Shown: positions 10,294-19,683, counted from the first letter of the stretch. The stretch: 64,000 bases of DNA from Arenimonas donghaensis DSM 18148 = HO3-R19 (GCF_000743535.1 NZ_AVCJ01000002.1:52470-116469); one strand, 5' to 3'. Numbers and translations are program-made. The notes: generated by a model not told the origin, from the sequence alone.

Positions 10294-11897
10294 GCGCGCT
10301 CCCAGGGGCGTGCGTCCACGTCCACGCCTGCCGCGGAGAATCGCGACTGCAGCGGCGCCAGGGCCTGCGCGTGCCGCCGCCAGGCCCCTACCGACGAGGA
10401 ATAAACGGGCTGCCGGATTTGCGCGGCGCTGGCCGTCAGCGACGGCTCGGGATTGCGCTCCGGCGCCAGGCAGGCCGGATCCCATTGCAGGCCAAGGAAT
10501 TCGATCAGTGCCCGGCTGGTGCTTTCCTGCCGTGCCACCAGGCCCTCGTAGTGCAGTTCGTGCAGGCAGTGGGCGGGAAGCCAGCGTCGCCAGTGCGCCA
10601 TCAGCCGGTCGTAGGCGAGCCAATAGCGACCGAGGTCATCGAGGTCGTAGGAGAACGGGTAGGCCATGCGGAACAGCGTCTTGTACATCGCGTAGCAGGC
10701 ATCCATCGGGTGGCGGCGCACATGCACGATGCGCGCGCCGGGAAGGGCCCTGGCAACTAGGCCCAGGTAAAGGAAGTTGATCGGCGTCTTGTCGACCTCG
10801 CGGGCGGCGCTGGCCTGCGGCAACTGCGACAGGTAGTCGCGGCCGAAGGCATCCAGGTCCATCGCGGCCGCCTGTCGCACCCGCGACTGCTTGTCGGTCG
10901 CCGGCCCGGTGCCGCGCATCAGCGCCATCGCCAGGTCGCTGGTTTCGCCGCGGCTGTGCACCGCCGGATGCGAGCTGATGATCCGGTCCACCAGCGTCGT
11001 GCCGCTGCGCGGGAGCCCGACCACGAACACCGGCCGGGCGTCGGCGTTGCCCGCCGCCGGTCGCGCGAAGAAGTCCGCGTCGAAATGCCGGGCGATCGCC
11101 GCCAGCGTTTCCTCGTCGTCCTGGACCCGGTAGGCAAGCCCGGCCCGCCGCGCATCCGCGCCCCGGCGCAGCGCCTGGAAACACTGCTCGTGCCGGCCAA
11201 GGTCCTCGAGTTCCTTGGCCAGCGCGTAGTTGAGCGCCACGGTTTCCTGCGGCCGGCGGTCCGGGCGGGAAAGCCGCGCCTGCAGTGCTGCCACGTGGTT
11301 GCGTTCCGGGGTCTGGCGCCGGAGCGTGGCGCGGTTGTACCAGGCGTCGGCGTCGGTGGGCGCCCGTTCGATCACCCGGTCGAGCACGGCTTCGGCTTCG
11401 TCCATGCGGCCCAGCGCGATCAGGCTGGTGGACAGGTTGTAGAGAATCGCCGGATGCTCCGGTTCGCGCGCCACGCAGGTCTCGTGGCAGGCCAGGGCCT
11501 GCGCGTGCCGGCCCAGCTGCGTGTATCGCTGGGCCAGGTCCTGCAGCACGGTCACCGGCAGGGCGTCGCCCCGGGCGGCCATCAGGTCCAGCACCTGCAG
11601 GCCGTCACCGGCGTGGCCCTGGGCCAGCAGCAGGTCGGCGCGCAGCATGCCCGGGGCGGGGTGGCCGGGTGCCAGTGACTCCGCTTCCTGGGCGGCGTGC
11701 AGCGCGCCGTCGAGGTCGCCGCGCTGGCGACGTGCATGGCCCAGCAGCACCCAGGCCTCCATGCACCCGGGCTGGCGTGCGACCAGGTCCAGCGCGGCCC
11801 GCTCGGCCGGGCCTGCCTGTCCGCGCTGCAGCATCTGCTCCAGCGCGCGGACCGCCTGCGGGTCCGCCGCTTCCTGCGGGCTATGGGCCAAGGACAC
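10290..11897 (-). CDS. TPR-repeat sulfotransferase
   Basis: The roughly 535-residue protein has TPR-like helices in the first 270 residues (for example GRHAQALACHETCVAREPEHP and ALGRMDEAEAVLDRVIERAP) and a sulfotransferase domain at the C terminus. The PAPS 5'-phosphate-binding loop is GLPRSGTTLVDRIISSHP near residue 290, and the 3'-phosphate region is visible as VHVRRHPMDACYAMYK. It would transfer sulfuryl groups from PAPS to an unknown acceptor. There is no signal peptide. The start is uncertain: GTG at 11897 or TTG at 11891, with AGAGAG just upstream; no ATG fits. Its neighbour is a TonB-dependent receptor, a pairing often seen in Xanthomonadales and Sphingomonadales whose purpose is unknown. 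Confidence 0.83.
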   Translation of the reverse strand: MSLAHSPQEAADPQAVRALEQMLQRGQAGPAERAALDLVARQPGCMEAWVLLGHARRQRGDLDGALHAAQEAESLAPGHPAPGMLRADLLLAQGHAGDGLQVLDLMAARGDALPVTVLQDLAQRYTQLGRHAQALACHETCVAREPEHPAILYNLSTSLIALGRMDEAEAVLDRVIERAPTDADAWYNRATLRRQTPERNHVAALQARLSRPDRRPQETVALNYALAKELEDLGRHEQCFQALRRGADARRAGLAYRVQDDEETLAAIARHFDADFFARPAAGNADARPVFVVGLPRSGTTLVDRIISSHPAVHSRGETSDLAMALMRGTGPATDKQSRVRQAAAMDLDAFGRDYLSQLPQASAAREVDKTPINFLYLGLVARALPGARIVHVRRHPMDACYAMYKTLFRMAYPFSYDLDDLGRYWLAYDRLMAHWRRWLPAHCLHELHYEGLVARQESTSRALIEFLGLQWDPACLAPERNPEPSLTASAAQIRQPVYSSSVGAWRRHAQALAPLQSRFSAAGVDVDARPWERA

Positions 11898-11911
11898 TCT
11901 CTCTTGCCGGC

Positions 11912-14311
11912 TCAGAACCCGTAGCTTACGGTCAGACCGACCGTGCGGGGCAGGGCCACCAGGGCCTTGGACCCGTTGCCGAAGTAGTTTTGCGCCGGCG
12001 ATGTGCCCATGTACTGCTCGGTGTAAACGCCGGTCACGCCTTCCTCGTTGCCGATGTTCTTCACCCACAGGGTCGTGTCCCAGGCCCCGCGGCTATAGGT
12101 CGCGGAGGCATTGAGGATGGCGAACGCGTCCATCTCGTAGCGGAAACGCGGGCTCTGGCTCAGCGCGTTCTGGGTTTCGGACTGGTAGTAGGCGTCGCCA
12201 CGCAGCGTCACCAGGCCGCCGGCGAACTCGAAGGCATGGCTGCCGGCGACGTTGAAGCGGTGTTCGGGCGCGCCCGGCAGGCGGTCGCCCGCGAAGCCGT
12301 AGGTATAGGCGCCATCGGCCGCCACCGCGTCGGCGTCGAGCTGCGCATCGGTGTAGGTGTAGCCCACGCTGTAGGTGCTGCCTTCGCCCAGGCGGCCGGA
12401 TATCTCCAGCTCGACGCCGCGGCTGCTGGCTTCTTCCGCGTTTTGCACCGCGAAGAAACCCCAGTTGGTGGTTGCGCTGTTGACCTGGGCGTCCTGCCAG
12501 TCCAGGTAGAACAGGTTGGCGTTGTAGTTCACGCCGTTGGCCGAACCCTTGATGCCCAACTCGTAGTTGCGGACCGTGTCGGCCTCGTACTTGGTCCAGG
12601 CCGGGTCTTCGCCGAACAGGCCGCTCGTTGGCGTGCCGTTGGTGCCACCGCGCCGGTAACCTTCCGAGGCCGTCGCGTAGAACAGCCCGTAAGGCGAGAA
12701 CGCGTAGGACAGGTTGGCCTTGAACAGCGTGCGCTCGTCCTTCTCGCGGTCCTCGGACGTCGAACTCTCATTGAAGCTCGACCACAGGCCGGTGGTCTGG
12801 GTCACCCGGGTATGGGACTCGTCGCGGAAGTGGCGCAGGCCCAGGGTCAGGTCCAGGCGGTCGCTGGCGTGCCAGGTGAACTCGCCGTACAGCGCCGTTT
12901 CCTTGAAATTCTCGGCCTGCCGGTACAGGTAGTCCTGGTCGGAGATCACCGCCGACGCGAACGCCGGGTAGGCCGCGTCCCACCACTGCTTGAAGCCACG
13001 CAGGAAGCTGTCCTGCGAACTGCGGCGGTCCTGGTCCTGGTAGTAGGCGCCCAGCACGTAGTCGAAGGCGTCACCCGGCTCCGAGGTCAGGCGGAATTCC
13101 TGGATGAAGCCGGTGTCGCCGTAGCTGCGCTCGGCGGTGGCCATGGGCCGCGGGTAGTTGTAGTAGAACGCCGCCAGCCAGCCGTTCTGGGCGTAGAAGC
13201 CGGTGTTCTCGCTGGTGATGTCGCCCTCGTGGTTGTAATCCGAGGTGCTGGAGGTCAGCGTGGCGAAACCCAGGTCCACGTTGGCCTCGACGCTGGCCAG
13301 GTTCACGTGCCGCGCCGCCGGTTCAAGTTGCACGGAACCGACCTCGAGGTCGTCGTAGGGCACGCCCCAGCCGTCGGTGCCGAAGCTGGTGGCGCGGCGG
13401 CCGCCGAAGCGGTCGGCCTGGGCCATGTAGCTGAAGGTCACGTCGAAGCGGTCGCTGGGGCGCCACAGCGCCGAGATGCGGCCGTAGTTCTGTTCGACGT
13501 AGTCGGCATCCTTGGCGTTGCGGTACTCGGCGGTGTCGGCCAGGCGGCCGTCCGGTGCGACCGGGATGCCCTGTGCGTCGAGCACGTAGACGTTGCGGTA
13601 GTCCGTGGCACCCGGGAAGTCGTTGATCGTGGTGTTGACCCGCATCGCGAAGGTGTCGCTGAAAGGCAGGTTCAGGGTGGCCGAACCGGAGGCGCCGATG
13701 CCGCCGGAATGGTCGACGCTCGAGGCCGACAGGCTGACCCGGCCGCCGACGCGGTCGAAGTCCGGCTGGCGCAGGATGAAGCGCACCGAGCCACCCAGGG
13801 AACCGGAACCGTAAAGCGTGCCCTGCGGCCCGCGCAGGACCTCGACACGCTCGATGTCCGAGAGCAGGAAGTTGGCGAACAGCGGCGTCTTGTCCACGTA
13901 GGTGGACACCGTCGCCGCGGCAGAGACGGCGTAGTCGCCCAGCGCGGAACTGTCCACGTTCAGGCCGCGGATCCGGATGCCGCTGACGACGCTGGAGTTG
14001 CGTGCGCCGCGGTCGACCACGCCGACGCCGGTGAGGCCACGCATCAGTTCGGCCGTGTCGAGGATGTTGGCCTGTTCGATGGTGTCGCCCGATACGGCGC
14101 TGATGTTGTAGGGCACGGCGAGGATGTTTTCCTCGCGGCCCTGGGCGGTGACGGTCACTTCGTCCAGCACCACCGGTTCGACGGTCCCTGACGGGTTCGT
14201 GTCATCGTTGGCGTCCTGCGCGTGAACGGCGCCCGCCAGTCCGGCGAGGATGGCGAGGGCCAGCGTCGAGCGACGGCTGACGCGGCGGCGCGGTTGGCGT
14301 TTGGTATCCAT
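11912..14311 (-). CDS. TonB-dependent outer-membrane receptor
   Basis: The 799-residue protein has a signal peptide (STLALAILAGLAGAVHA), a TonB-box-like segment (VLDEVTVTAQ), a plug domain with the conserved IERVEVLRGPQGTLYGSGSLGG, and a 22-strand barrel ending in an aromatic terminal Phe (VGLTVSYGF). The plug FILRQPDFDRVGG segment and barrel resemble the FecA/sphingomonad class of receptors for complex carbon or peptide substrates rather than classical siderophore receptors, but the ligand is not determinable. The ATG at 14311 begins the signal peptide. No Fur box is seen upstream, which argues against iron control; it lies 44 nt after a carbon-nitrogen hydrolase gene. Confidence 0.9.
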   Translation of the reverse strand: MDTKRQPRRRVSRRSTLALAILAGLAGAVHAQDANDDTNPSGTVEPVVLDEVTVTAQGREENILAVPYNISAVSGDTIEQANILDTAELMRGLTGVGVVDRGARNSSVVSGIRIRGLNVDSSALGDYAVSAAATVSTYVDKTPLFANFLLSDIERVEVLRGPQGTLYGSGSLGGSVRFILRQPDFDRVGGRVSLSASSVDHSGGIGASGSATLNLPFSDTFAMRVNTTINDFPGATDYRNVYVLDAQGIPVAPDGRLADTAEYRNAKDADYVEQNYGRISALWRPSDRFDVTFSYMAQADRFGGRRATSFGTDGWGVPYDDLEVGSVQLEPAARHVNLASVEANVDLGFATLTSSTSDYNHEGDITSENTGFYAQNGWLAAFYYNYPRPMATAERSYGDTGFIQEFRLTSEPGDAFDYVLGAYYQDQDRRSSQDSFLRGFKQWWDAAYPAFASAVISDQDYLYRQAENFKETALYGEFTWHASDRLDLTLGLRHFRDESHTRVTQTTGLWSSFNESSTSEDREKDERTLFKANLSYAFSPYGLFYATASEGYRRGGTNGTPTSGLFGEDPAWTKYEADTVRNYELGIKGSANGVNYNANLFYLDWQDAQVNSATTNWGFFAVQNAEEASSRGVELEISGRLGEGSTYSVGYTYTDAQLDADAVAADGAYTYGFAGDRLPGAPEHRFNVAGSHAFEFAGGLVTLRGDAYYQSETQNALSQSPRFRYEMDAFAILNASATYSRGAWDTTLWVKNIGNEEGVTGVYTEQYMGTSPAQNYFGNGSKALVALPRTVGLTVSYGF

Positions 14312-14355
14312 GCAGTGTTCCCCTGGTAGCTGCGGATGCAAGTGGTGTGGAGCGT

Positions 14356-15258
14356 TCAGTCGGAGCCCGGAAGCTTCATCGGACCCAGCCGGTCGAAGGC
14401 GACCGACGCGGCCCGTGGAGCGTCATAGGCGGGATAGCGCACCGGGTTGTCCCGGAAGCTCTTGAGCGGCTGGCCCAGCCCCTGCCAGCCGCGTTCGCGG
14501 CAGCGCCGCAGGTAGGCCAGGTCGGCCTCGAAGGTGATGATTTCCCGGCCGGGTCCGGCGCGATGGATCACCTCGCCGCCCGGTCCGCAGATGACGGACT
14601 GGCCGACGCCCAGGTCACCGGCGACATTGATGTCGACCACGTAACACTGGTTGGTGGCGGCGCTGGCACGGACGATGGCGATTTCGACATCGCGGTCGAT
14701 GGTGTTGGTCATGGTCGGGTGCACGATGATCTCGGCGCCCAGGCTCGCCAGCGATCGCGTGGTTTCGGGAAACCACATGTCGTAGCAGATCGAGACCCCG
14801 AACCGGGCGACGCCCGGTACGTCGAACACCAGGAACTCCGAACCCGGCGCCACGCCGCGTTCGTAGGGAGCAAAGGGGAAAAGCTTGCGGTAGCGCCCGG
14901 CGATGCGGCCTTCCGGGTCGATCACGGGCGCGGTGTTGTAGACCGTGTCGCCGTCGCGCTCGTAGAGCGACCCGGGCACCAGCCAGGTGCCGGTCTCGCG
15001 CGCCAGGGCGCACAGGAACCGCTCCGCCTCGCCGTCGGGACACTGGGCGTGTGCCGTATTGGCACCGAAGCTGCACAGTTCGCCCAGCACCACCATCCGC
15101 ACCCAGGGGAAGCGGCGGCGCACCGACCGCACTTCGTCGGCGATGCGTCCGAGGTTGTCGCCCGGGCCGTGGTCGAGCTGGAGGCCGGCGATGCCGAACG
15201 GTTCGCCGCGGGATGCGGGGGTGCTGGCAGGCGGCAAGTGACGGCTCCATCGGCCCAA
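14356..15258 (-). CDS. Carbon-nitrogen hydrolase (nitrilase superfamily)
   Basis: The 300-residue enzyme shows the full catalytic triad of the nitrilase superfamily: Glu60 in VVLGELCSF, Lys125 in YRKLFPF, and Cys158 in SICYDMWFPE. The family hydrolyses amides or N-carbamoyl compounds; the E-K-C spacing and CYDMWFPE block fit an aliphatic amidase or N-carbamoyl-amino-acid hydrolase type. The only in-frame start that gives a full first strand is a TTG at 15258, so the exact N terminus is uncertain. It is the first enzyme gene after the MocR-type regulator and has candidate operator repeats just upstream, suggesting it acts on the same compound that the receptor imports. Confidence 0.85.
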   Translation of the reverse strand: MGRWSRHLPPASTPASRGEPFGIAGLQLDHGPGDNLGRIADEVRSVRRRFPWVRMVVLGELCSFGANTAHAQCPDGEAERFLCALARETGTWLVPGSLYERDGDTVYNTAPVIDPEGRIAGRYRKLFPFAPYERGVAPGSEFLVFDVPGVARFGVSICYDMWFPETTRSLASLGAEIIVHPTMTNTIDRDVEIAIVRASAATNQCYVVDINVAGDLGVGQSVICGPGGEVIHRAGPGREIITFEADLAYLRRCRERGWQGLGQPLKSFRDNPVRYPAYDAPRAASVAFDRLGPMKLPGSD

Positions 15259-15298
15259 GGATGAAGCCGACGGTAGCCCCGCTCAGCGACCCGGCTTA

Positions 15299-15330
15299 GT
15301 GCCAGATTGGATTGTTTGATGGGTCCAGAT
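15299..15330 (-). promoter_or_regulatory. Candidate direct-repeat operator for the MocR-type regulator
   Basis: Two nine-base repeats ending in CCAGAT (15299-15307 and 15322-15330) are 23 nt apart, about two helical turns, in the only sizeable gap of the cluster. Related tagtgccag occurs again at 17181 upstream of the regulator itself. Direct repeats with such spacing are usual for GabR/MocR operators; the assignment is by analogy. Confidence 0.4.
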
Positions 15331-15342
15331 GCCGAATCCGGT

Positions 15343-17124
15343 TCAATCGGCGGCCCGGCCGGTGCGGCTGCGCCGGATCAGTACGGCGGTATCGGCGAGC
15401 AGGCCGTCTTCGCCGTAAAAGCGCAGTTGCTCGCCTTCCACGACCAGGTCATAACCCGAGGCCTCGCCATAGGCCCATTGCTGCCACTGGCGATACCAGC
15501 GCCCATCCTGGATCCACCACCGGCCCTGGTCGCAGTCCTCGCCCTGGTCGCCGGCGACGCCGCTCAGGCGGCCGTCGGCGTGCACCTGCAGCGTGCAGGG
15601 CGCGCCGTAGACGGTGTTGTAGAGCAGCCGCGCATTGGCCACGGTGCGCCGCAGGGCATGGCCACGCAGCACCGTTCCGCCTTCCTGCTGCAGGTGCCGG
15701 GGCGTGGCCGCCAGGTCGCCGCGCACCAGGCGCGAGAGGGCATGCACGCCGGCGCGCACTTCGGCCGGCTCCAACCCGGTCACGCCCATGCACAGCAGGT
15801 GGCCGCCGTCGGGCTGCGCCACCGGTTCGAGCAACACGCCGATGGCGGCAGCGCGGCGTGCCAGGTCCAGGGCGTCCGTGCCGTCGGCCAGCCGCACCCA
15901 GTAGGCGCTCGCGCCGGGCTGGGTCTGGATGCTCACCGATTTGTGCAGGTAGTGATTGAGCGCATCGCGCAGCGCCGTTCGCCGGGCGGCAATGACGCGT
16001 CCGGCCCGCTGCAGCGCCGCGGAGTAATGACCCAGGCCGATGAAGTGGCACCAGGCCCGCTGGATCAGCGCCGGCGGCGTGGCGCCCTGGCTGCTGCGGA
16101 TCTGCCGCAGGCGCTCGATGACGCGCGGCGCGGCGACCACGATACCCAGGGGTTCCCCGCAGGACGCCACCGGGGCCAGGCTGGCCACGTAGGCCACCCG
16201 GCCTTCCGGGCACATGGCCGCCAGCGCGGGTGCGGCCTCGCTGCCGTCGCGCGCGCCCGGCGGCATGTCGTGTTCGATCAGCAGGCCATCGGCGGCGGCG
16301 ACCGCGGCCAGCAGTCGTCGCGGCCAGGCCGAACCCGCGGGCACCGAACGGCGCGCACTGGTGACCACCAGCACGCCCTCGGGCAATGGCCCGGCCAGGT
16401 CCGGGTCCAGCCGGCCCACGCTGGCCTGGCGTTCCCGCAGCCGCCGCTCCAGCCCCGGGTCGACGGGTTCTTCCAGGCGTACCGGCGTGCCACGCCGCAC
16501 CAGCACCTCGGCCAGGAGGTGCAGCGCCTGGCGCGACGACAGCGTCACCAGCACCTGGTCGGCGTCGGCCTCCAGTCCGCGCATCGGCAGCACCTTGCCG
16601 CGCAGCTCCTCGAGCAAGGCCGGGTCGTCGCTGTCGCCGTGGTCCATGTTGCAGGCCAGTACCTCCTGGCGGCTGCCCGAGAACCGCAGCGCTTCGCGCC
16701 ATTCATCGGCGGGCAGAAGGCTGGCGTTGACCCGGCCATCGATGAACGGGAAGGGGTACTGGTGCCAGTTCGCCGGGCAGCGAAATCCCTGCTCCTGGGT
16801 CGCGGCGGGCAGGCGCGCCGCCAGCGGCGATGCCTGCACCTGGCTGCGTGGCCCGGCGGCGACGCGGCCCGCCGGCACGTCCGCGGCGACGTAAACGCCG
16901 CTTCGCGCGCGGCTGACCAGGTGTCCTTCGGCAAGCAGCGCGTCGTAGGACAGGCTGACCGTGTTGCGCGACACCCGGACCCGTCGGGCCAGCGCCCGCG
17001 TCGACGGGAGCTTGCGGCCGGGTCGCAGCACGCCGCGATGGATCGCGTCCACGAGCCATTTGCGCAGCTGGTGCTGCAGGCTCAGCGGGCTGGCGCTGTC
17101 GAGAACGATGTTGAGATCGTCCAT
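15343..17124 (-). CDS. MocR/GabR-type regulator with a degenerate aminotransferase domain and an extra C-terminal domain
   Basis: The 593-residue protein has an N-terminal GntR winged helix (residues about 10-75, with RPGRKLPSTRALARRVRVSRNTVSLSYDAL) fused to a fold-type I aminotransferase-like domain. The PLP-binding lysine that normally sits in a TFSKTLAPGLRLGY-type motif is missing: the equivalent near residues 308-326 reads YVASLAPVASCGEPLGIVV. A further tail of about 100 residues is rich in Trp and Tyr (QGRWWIQDGRWYRQWQQW) and is not part of the usual family. It likely senses a ligand without forming a PLP aldimine. It lies upstream of, and in the same direction as, the receptor/hydrolase cluster it probably controls. 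Confidence 0.82.
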   Translation of the reverse strand: MDDLNIVLDSASPLSLQHQLRKWLVDAIHRGVLRPGRKLPSTRALARRVRVSRNTVSLSYDALLAEGHLVSRARSGVYVAADVPAGRVAAGPRSQVQASPLAARLPAATQEQGFRCPANWHQYPFPFIDGRVNASLLPADEWREALRFSGSRQEVLACNMDHGDSDDPALLEELRGKVLPMRGLEADADQVLVTLSSRQALHLLAEVLVRRGTPVRLEEPVDPGLERRLRERQASVGRLDPDLAGPLPEGVLVVTSARRSVPAGSAWPRRLLAAVAAADGLLIEHDMPPGARDGSEAAPALAAMCPEGRVAYVASLAPVASCGEPLGIVVAAPRVIERLRQIRSSQGATPPALIQRAWCHFIGLGHYSAALQRAGRVIAARRTALRDALNHYLHKSVSIQTQPGASAYWVRLADGTDALDLARRAAAIGVLLEPVAQPDGGHLLCMGVTGLEPAEVRAGVHALSRLVRGDLAATPRHLQQEGGTVLRGHALRRTVANARLLYNTVYGAPCTLQVHADGRLSGVAGDQGEDCDQGRWWIQDGRWYRQWQQWAYGEASGYDLVVEGEQLRFYGEDGLLADTAVLIRRSRTGRAAD

Positions 17125-17263
17125 GGGCGGGGTTCCCGGTAATGCGGCACGATGGCATGGAGCCAGACGGTTGCCACCCATAGTGCCAGTGTGCGCCCAC
17201 CCTGCCGAGCGGGGCCGCGGGACCGGGCAGGCATAATGCGGGTTTTCCGCCCAAAGTCCCTCC

Positions 17264-17929
17264 ATGCTCGAAACCGTAGAACACCAAACCGCGGCGAACC
17301 CCGCCTGGTCCATCCTTTGGCTGCACGGCCTGGGCGCCGACGGCAACGACTTCGCGCCGATCGTCCCGGAGCTGCTGCGGCCCGGCTGGCCGGCGCTGCG
17401 CTTCGTATTCCCGCACGCCCCGGTGCGGCCGGTCACCCTCAACAACGGCGTGCCCATGCGGGCCTGGTATGACCTCAAGAACCTCGACCTGGACCAGCGC
17501 GCCGACGAAACCGGCGTGCGCGAATCCATGGCCCAGGTCGAAGCCCTGATCGCCCGTGAAGACGAGCGCGGCGTGCCGCCCGAGCGCCTGCTGCTGGCCG
17601 GCTTTTCCCAGGGCGGCGCCATCGCGCTCGCCGCCGGCGTGCGCCGCCAGCGTGGCCTGGCGGGCATCATCGGCCTCTCGACCTACCTGCCGATGGGCTC
17701 GACCACGGCGGCCGAAGCCACGCCCACGGGCCTGGCCACGCCGGTATTCATGGCCCACGGCAGCCACGATCCGGTTGTGCCCGAAGGCTTTGGCGCCCGC
17801 AGCCGCGACCATTTGAAGTCCCTCGGCATGTCGGTCGACTGGCACAGCTACCCGATGCCGCACAGCGTCTGCGCTGAAGAAATCCGCGACCTGGCGGACT
17901 GGATGGACCAGCGATTCAAGGCCGGCTGA
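17264..17929 (+). CDS. Carboxylesterase/lysophospholipase (alpha/beta hydrolase, EstB type)
   Basis: The 221-residue protein matches the bacterial carboxylesterase/acyl-protein thioesterase-like family. It has the oxyanion-hole segment LHGLGADGNDF, nucleophile Ser115 in GFSQGGA, catalytic Asp in HGSHDPVVP, and His in MPHSVCAEE. Members hydrolyse short-chain esters in the cytosol. No signal peptide is present. It is divergent from the MocR-type gene and 31 nt upstream of algR; no functional link to algR is known. Confidence 0.9.
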   Translation: MLETVEHQTAANPAWSILWLHGLGADGNDFAPIVPELLRPGWPALRFVFPHAPVRPVTLNNGVPMRAWYDLKNLDLDQRADETGVRESMAQVEALIAREDERGVPPERLLLAGFSQGGAIALAAGVRRQRGLAGIIGLSTYLPMGSTTAAEATPTGLATPVFMAHGSHDPVVPEGFGARSRDHLKSLGMSVDWHSYPMPHSVCAEEIRDLADWMDQRFKAG

Positions 17930-17960
17930 GCCGCGGGCGGGTCTGGGGCATACTTCGGGC

Positions 17961-18695
17961 ATGAAGCTGTTGATCGCCGACGACGAACCGCTGGCCCGCG
18001 AGCGCCTGTCCGCGCTGGTGGCCGAGATCGGGGGCCACGAGGTGGTCGGCCAGGCCGGCAACGGCCGTGAAGCCGTCGAACAGGCCGAGGCCCTGCGCGC
18101 CGACATCGTGCTGCTGGATATCTCGATGCCGGTGATGGACGGGCTCGAAGCCGCGCAACACCTGTCCGGCCTGCGGCCGCCGCCGGCCGTGGTCTTTTGC
18201 ACGGCCTACGACCAGCACGCGCTGGCCGCCTTCGAAGCCGCCGCCGTGGACTACCTGGTCAAGCCCGTGCGCCGCGAGCGCCTGGCCGAAGCGCTCGAAC
18301 GCGCGCGCCGGCATCGCAGCGCACAGCAGTTGCCCGGACTCGGGGACGAGGCTAGCAAGCGACAGCGCAGCCATCTCAGTGCCCGCCTGCGCGGCAGCCT
18401 GCGGCTGATCCCGGTGGACGAGATCCGCTTCCTGCAGGCCGAGGAAAAATACGTCGTCGTGCACCACGCCCGCGGCGAAGACCTGATCGAGGAATCGCTC
18501 AAGTCGCTGGAAACCGAATTCGGCGAGCGCTTCATCCGCATCCACCGCAACTGCCTGGTCGCCGCCGACGAATTCGCCGAACTGCGCCGCGGCGCCGATG
18601 GCCAGGTGCGCGCCATCCTGCGCAACGACGAAGCCGCGCTGGAAGTCAGCCGCCGCTGCCTGCCGACGCTGCGCGACAAGCTGAAACACCTCTAG
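17961..18695 (+). CDS. algR: LytTR-type response regulator AlgR
   Basis: The 244-residue regulator has a receiver domain (acidic pocket DDE near 7-9, phosphoacceptor Asp53 in IVLLDISMP, conserved Lys in VDYLVKPV) and a C-terminal LytTR DNA-binding domain with the characteristic [13 protein letters not shown] and [10 protein letters not shown] segments. It precedes hemC by 10 nt, the arrangement found for algR in Pseudomonas and Xanthomonads, which supports the AlgR call. The cognate membrane kinase AlgZ is not adjacent: the gene upstream is the esterase. AlgR-type regulators control type IV pili and virulence traits in relatives. Confidence 0.88.
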   Translation: MKLLIADDEPLARERLSALVAEIGGHEVVGQAGNGREAVEQAEALRADIVLLDISMPVMDGLEAAQHLSGLRPPPAVVFCTAYDQHALAAFEAAAVDYLVKPVRRERLAEALERARRHRSAQQLPGLGDEASKRQRSHLSARLRGSLRLIPVDEIRFLQAEEKYVVVHHARGEDLIEESLKSLETEFGERFIRIHRNCLVAADEFAELRRGADGQVRAILRNDEAALEVSRRCLPTLRDKLKHL

Positions 18696-18705
18696 GGGAG
18701 GACCG

Positions 18706-19614
18706 ATGGAAAAGATCCGCCTGGCCACGCGCGAGAGCGCGCTGGCGCTGTGGCAGACCGAACACGTGGCCGCGCGGCTGCGCGAGGCGCATCCCGGCCT
18801 GGAGGTCGAGCTGGTGCCCATGACCACGCGCGGCGACCAGGTGCTGGACCAGCCGCTGGCGGAGATCGGCGGCAAGGGCCTGTTCCTCAAGGAGCTCGAG
18901 GTCGCGATGCTGGAAGGCCGCGCCGACGCCGCCGTGCACTCGCTCAAGGACGTGCCGATGGAGCTCGAAGCCGGCTTCGCGATCGCCGCCGTGCTCGAGC
19001 GCGCCGACCCCTACGACGCCTTCGTCTCGAACGACTACCCCGGTTTCGAGGAACTGCCGTTCGGCGCCCGCGTCGGCACGTCGTCGCAGCGACGCCAGGC
19101 GCTGCTGCGCGCGCACCGGCCCGACCTGGTCATCAGCGACCTGCGTGGCAACGTCAACACCCGCCTGGCCAAGCTCGACGCCGGCGACTTCGACGCCATC
19201 GTGCTGGCCTGCGCCGGGCTCGATCGCCTCGGCCTGGGCGCCCGCATCCGGGAGCGCCTGCACGCCCCGCGTTTCATCCCCGCTGCGGCCCAGGGCGCGG
19301 TGGCGGTGGAGATCCGGGCCGGCGACGACGCCACCGCGGCCCTGTTCGCGCCGCTCGACCACGCCGACACGGTCGCCTGCACCCGCGCCGAGCGCCACAT
19401 GACGCGCCTGCTGGGCGGCAGCTGCCGGGTGCCGATCGCGGCCTTCGCCACGCTCAAGGGCGACAAGCTTTCGCTTGAAGGCCTGGTCGGCGACGCCAAG
19501 ACCGGCAAGACGGTGCGCGGTTATGCCAGTGGCCCGGTCAGCGAGCCGGAAAAGCTCGGCGAGCAGGTCGCCGACATGCTGGTGTCCCGCGGCGCCGACG
19601 CCCTGTTGCCCTGA
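18706..19614 (+). CDS. hemC: Hydroxymethylbilane synthase (porphobilinogen deaminase)
   Basis: The 302-residue enzyme joins four porphobilinogen units into hydroxymethylbilane in haem biosynthesis. Visible family blocks are [66 protein letters not shown] and the [14 protein letters not shown] segment, whose Cys (about residue 241) carries the dipyrromethane cofactor. It follows algR closely, probably on one transcript. hemD, the usual next gene in many gammaproteobacteria, is absent; a REP hairpin and a convergent operon follow. Confidence 0.97.
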   Translation: MEKIRLATRESALALWQTEHVAARLREAHPGLEVELVPMTTRGDQVLDQPLAEIGGKGLFLKELEVAMLEGRADAAVHSLKDVPMELEAGFAIAAVLERADPYDAFVSNDYPGFEELPFGARVGTSSQRRQALLRAHRPDLVISDLRGNVNTRLAKLDAGDFDAIVLACAGLDRLGLGARIRERLHAPRFIPAAAQGAVAVEIRAGDDATAALFAPLDHADTVACTRAERHMTRLLGGSCRVPIAAFATLKGDKLSLEGLVGDAKTGKTVRGYASGPVSEPEKLGEQVADMLVSRGADALLP

Positions 19615-19621
19615 CCGAACC

Positions 19622-19675
19622 CTGTGGGAGGGACTTCAGTCCCGAAGCCTTTCGGGACTGAAGTCCCTCCCACAG
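19622..19675. repeat. REP hairpin copy 1
   Basis: A 54-nt near-perfect palindrome (ctgtgggagggacttcag ... ctgaagtccctcccacag) sits between the convergent hemC and soeC genes, where it may end both transcripts. Confidence 0.9.
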
Positions 19676-19683
19676 AAAGCGGG

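Noticed and set aside
12529..12771. Small frames inside the TonB receptor gene
   Set aside because: Frame shadows with no ribosome site and Arg-rich composition.
15307..17142. 611-residue plus-strand frame
   Set aside because: Antisense to the MocR-type regulator gene.
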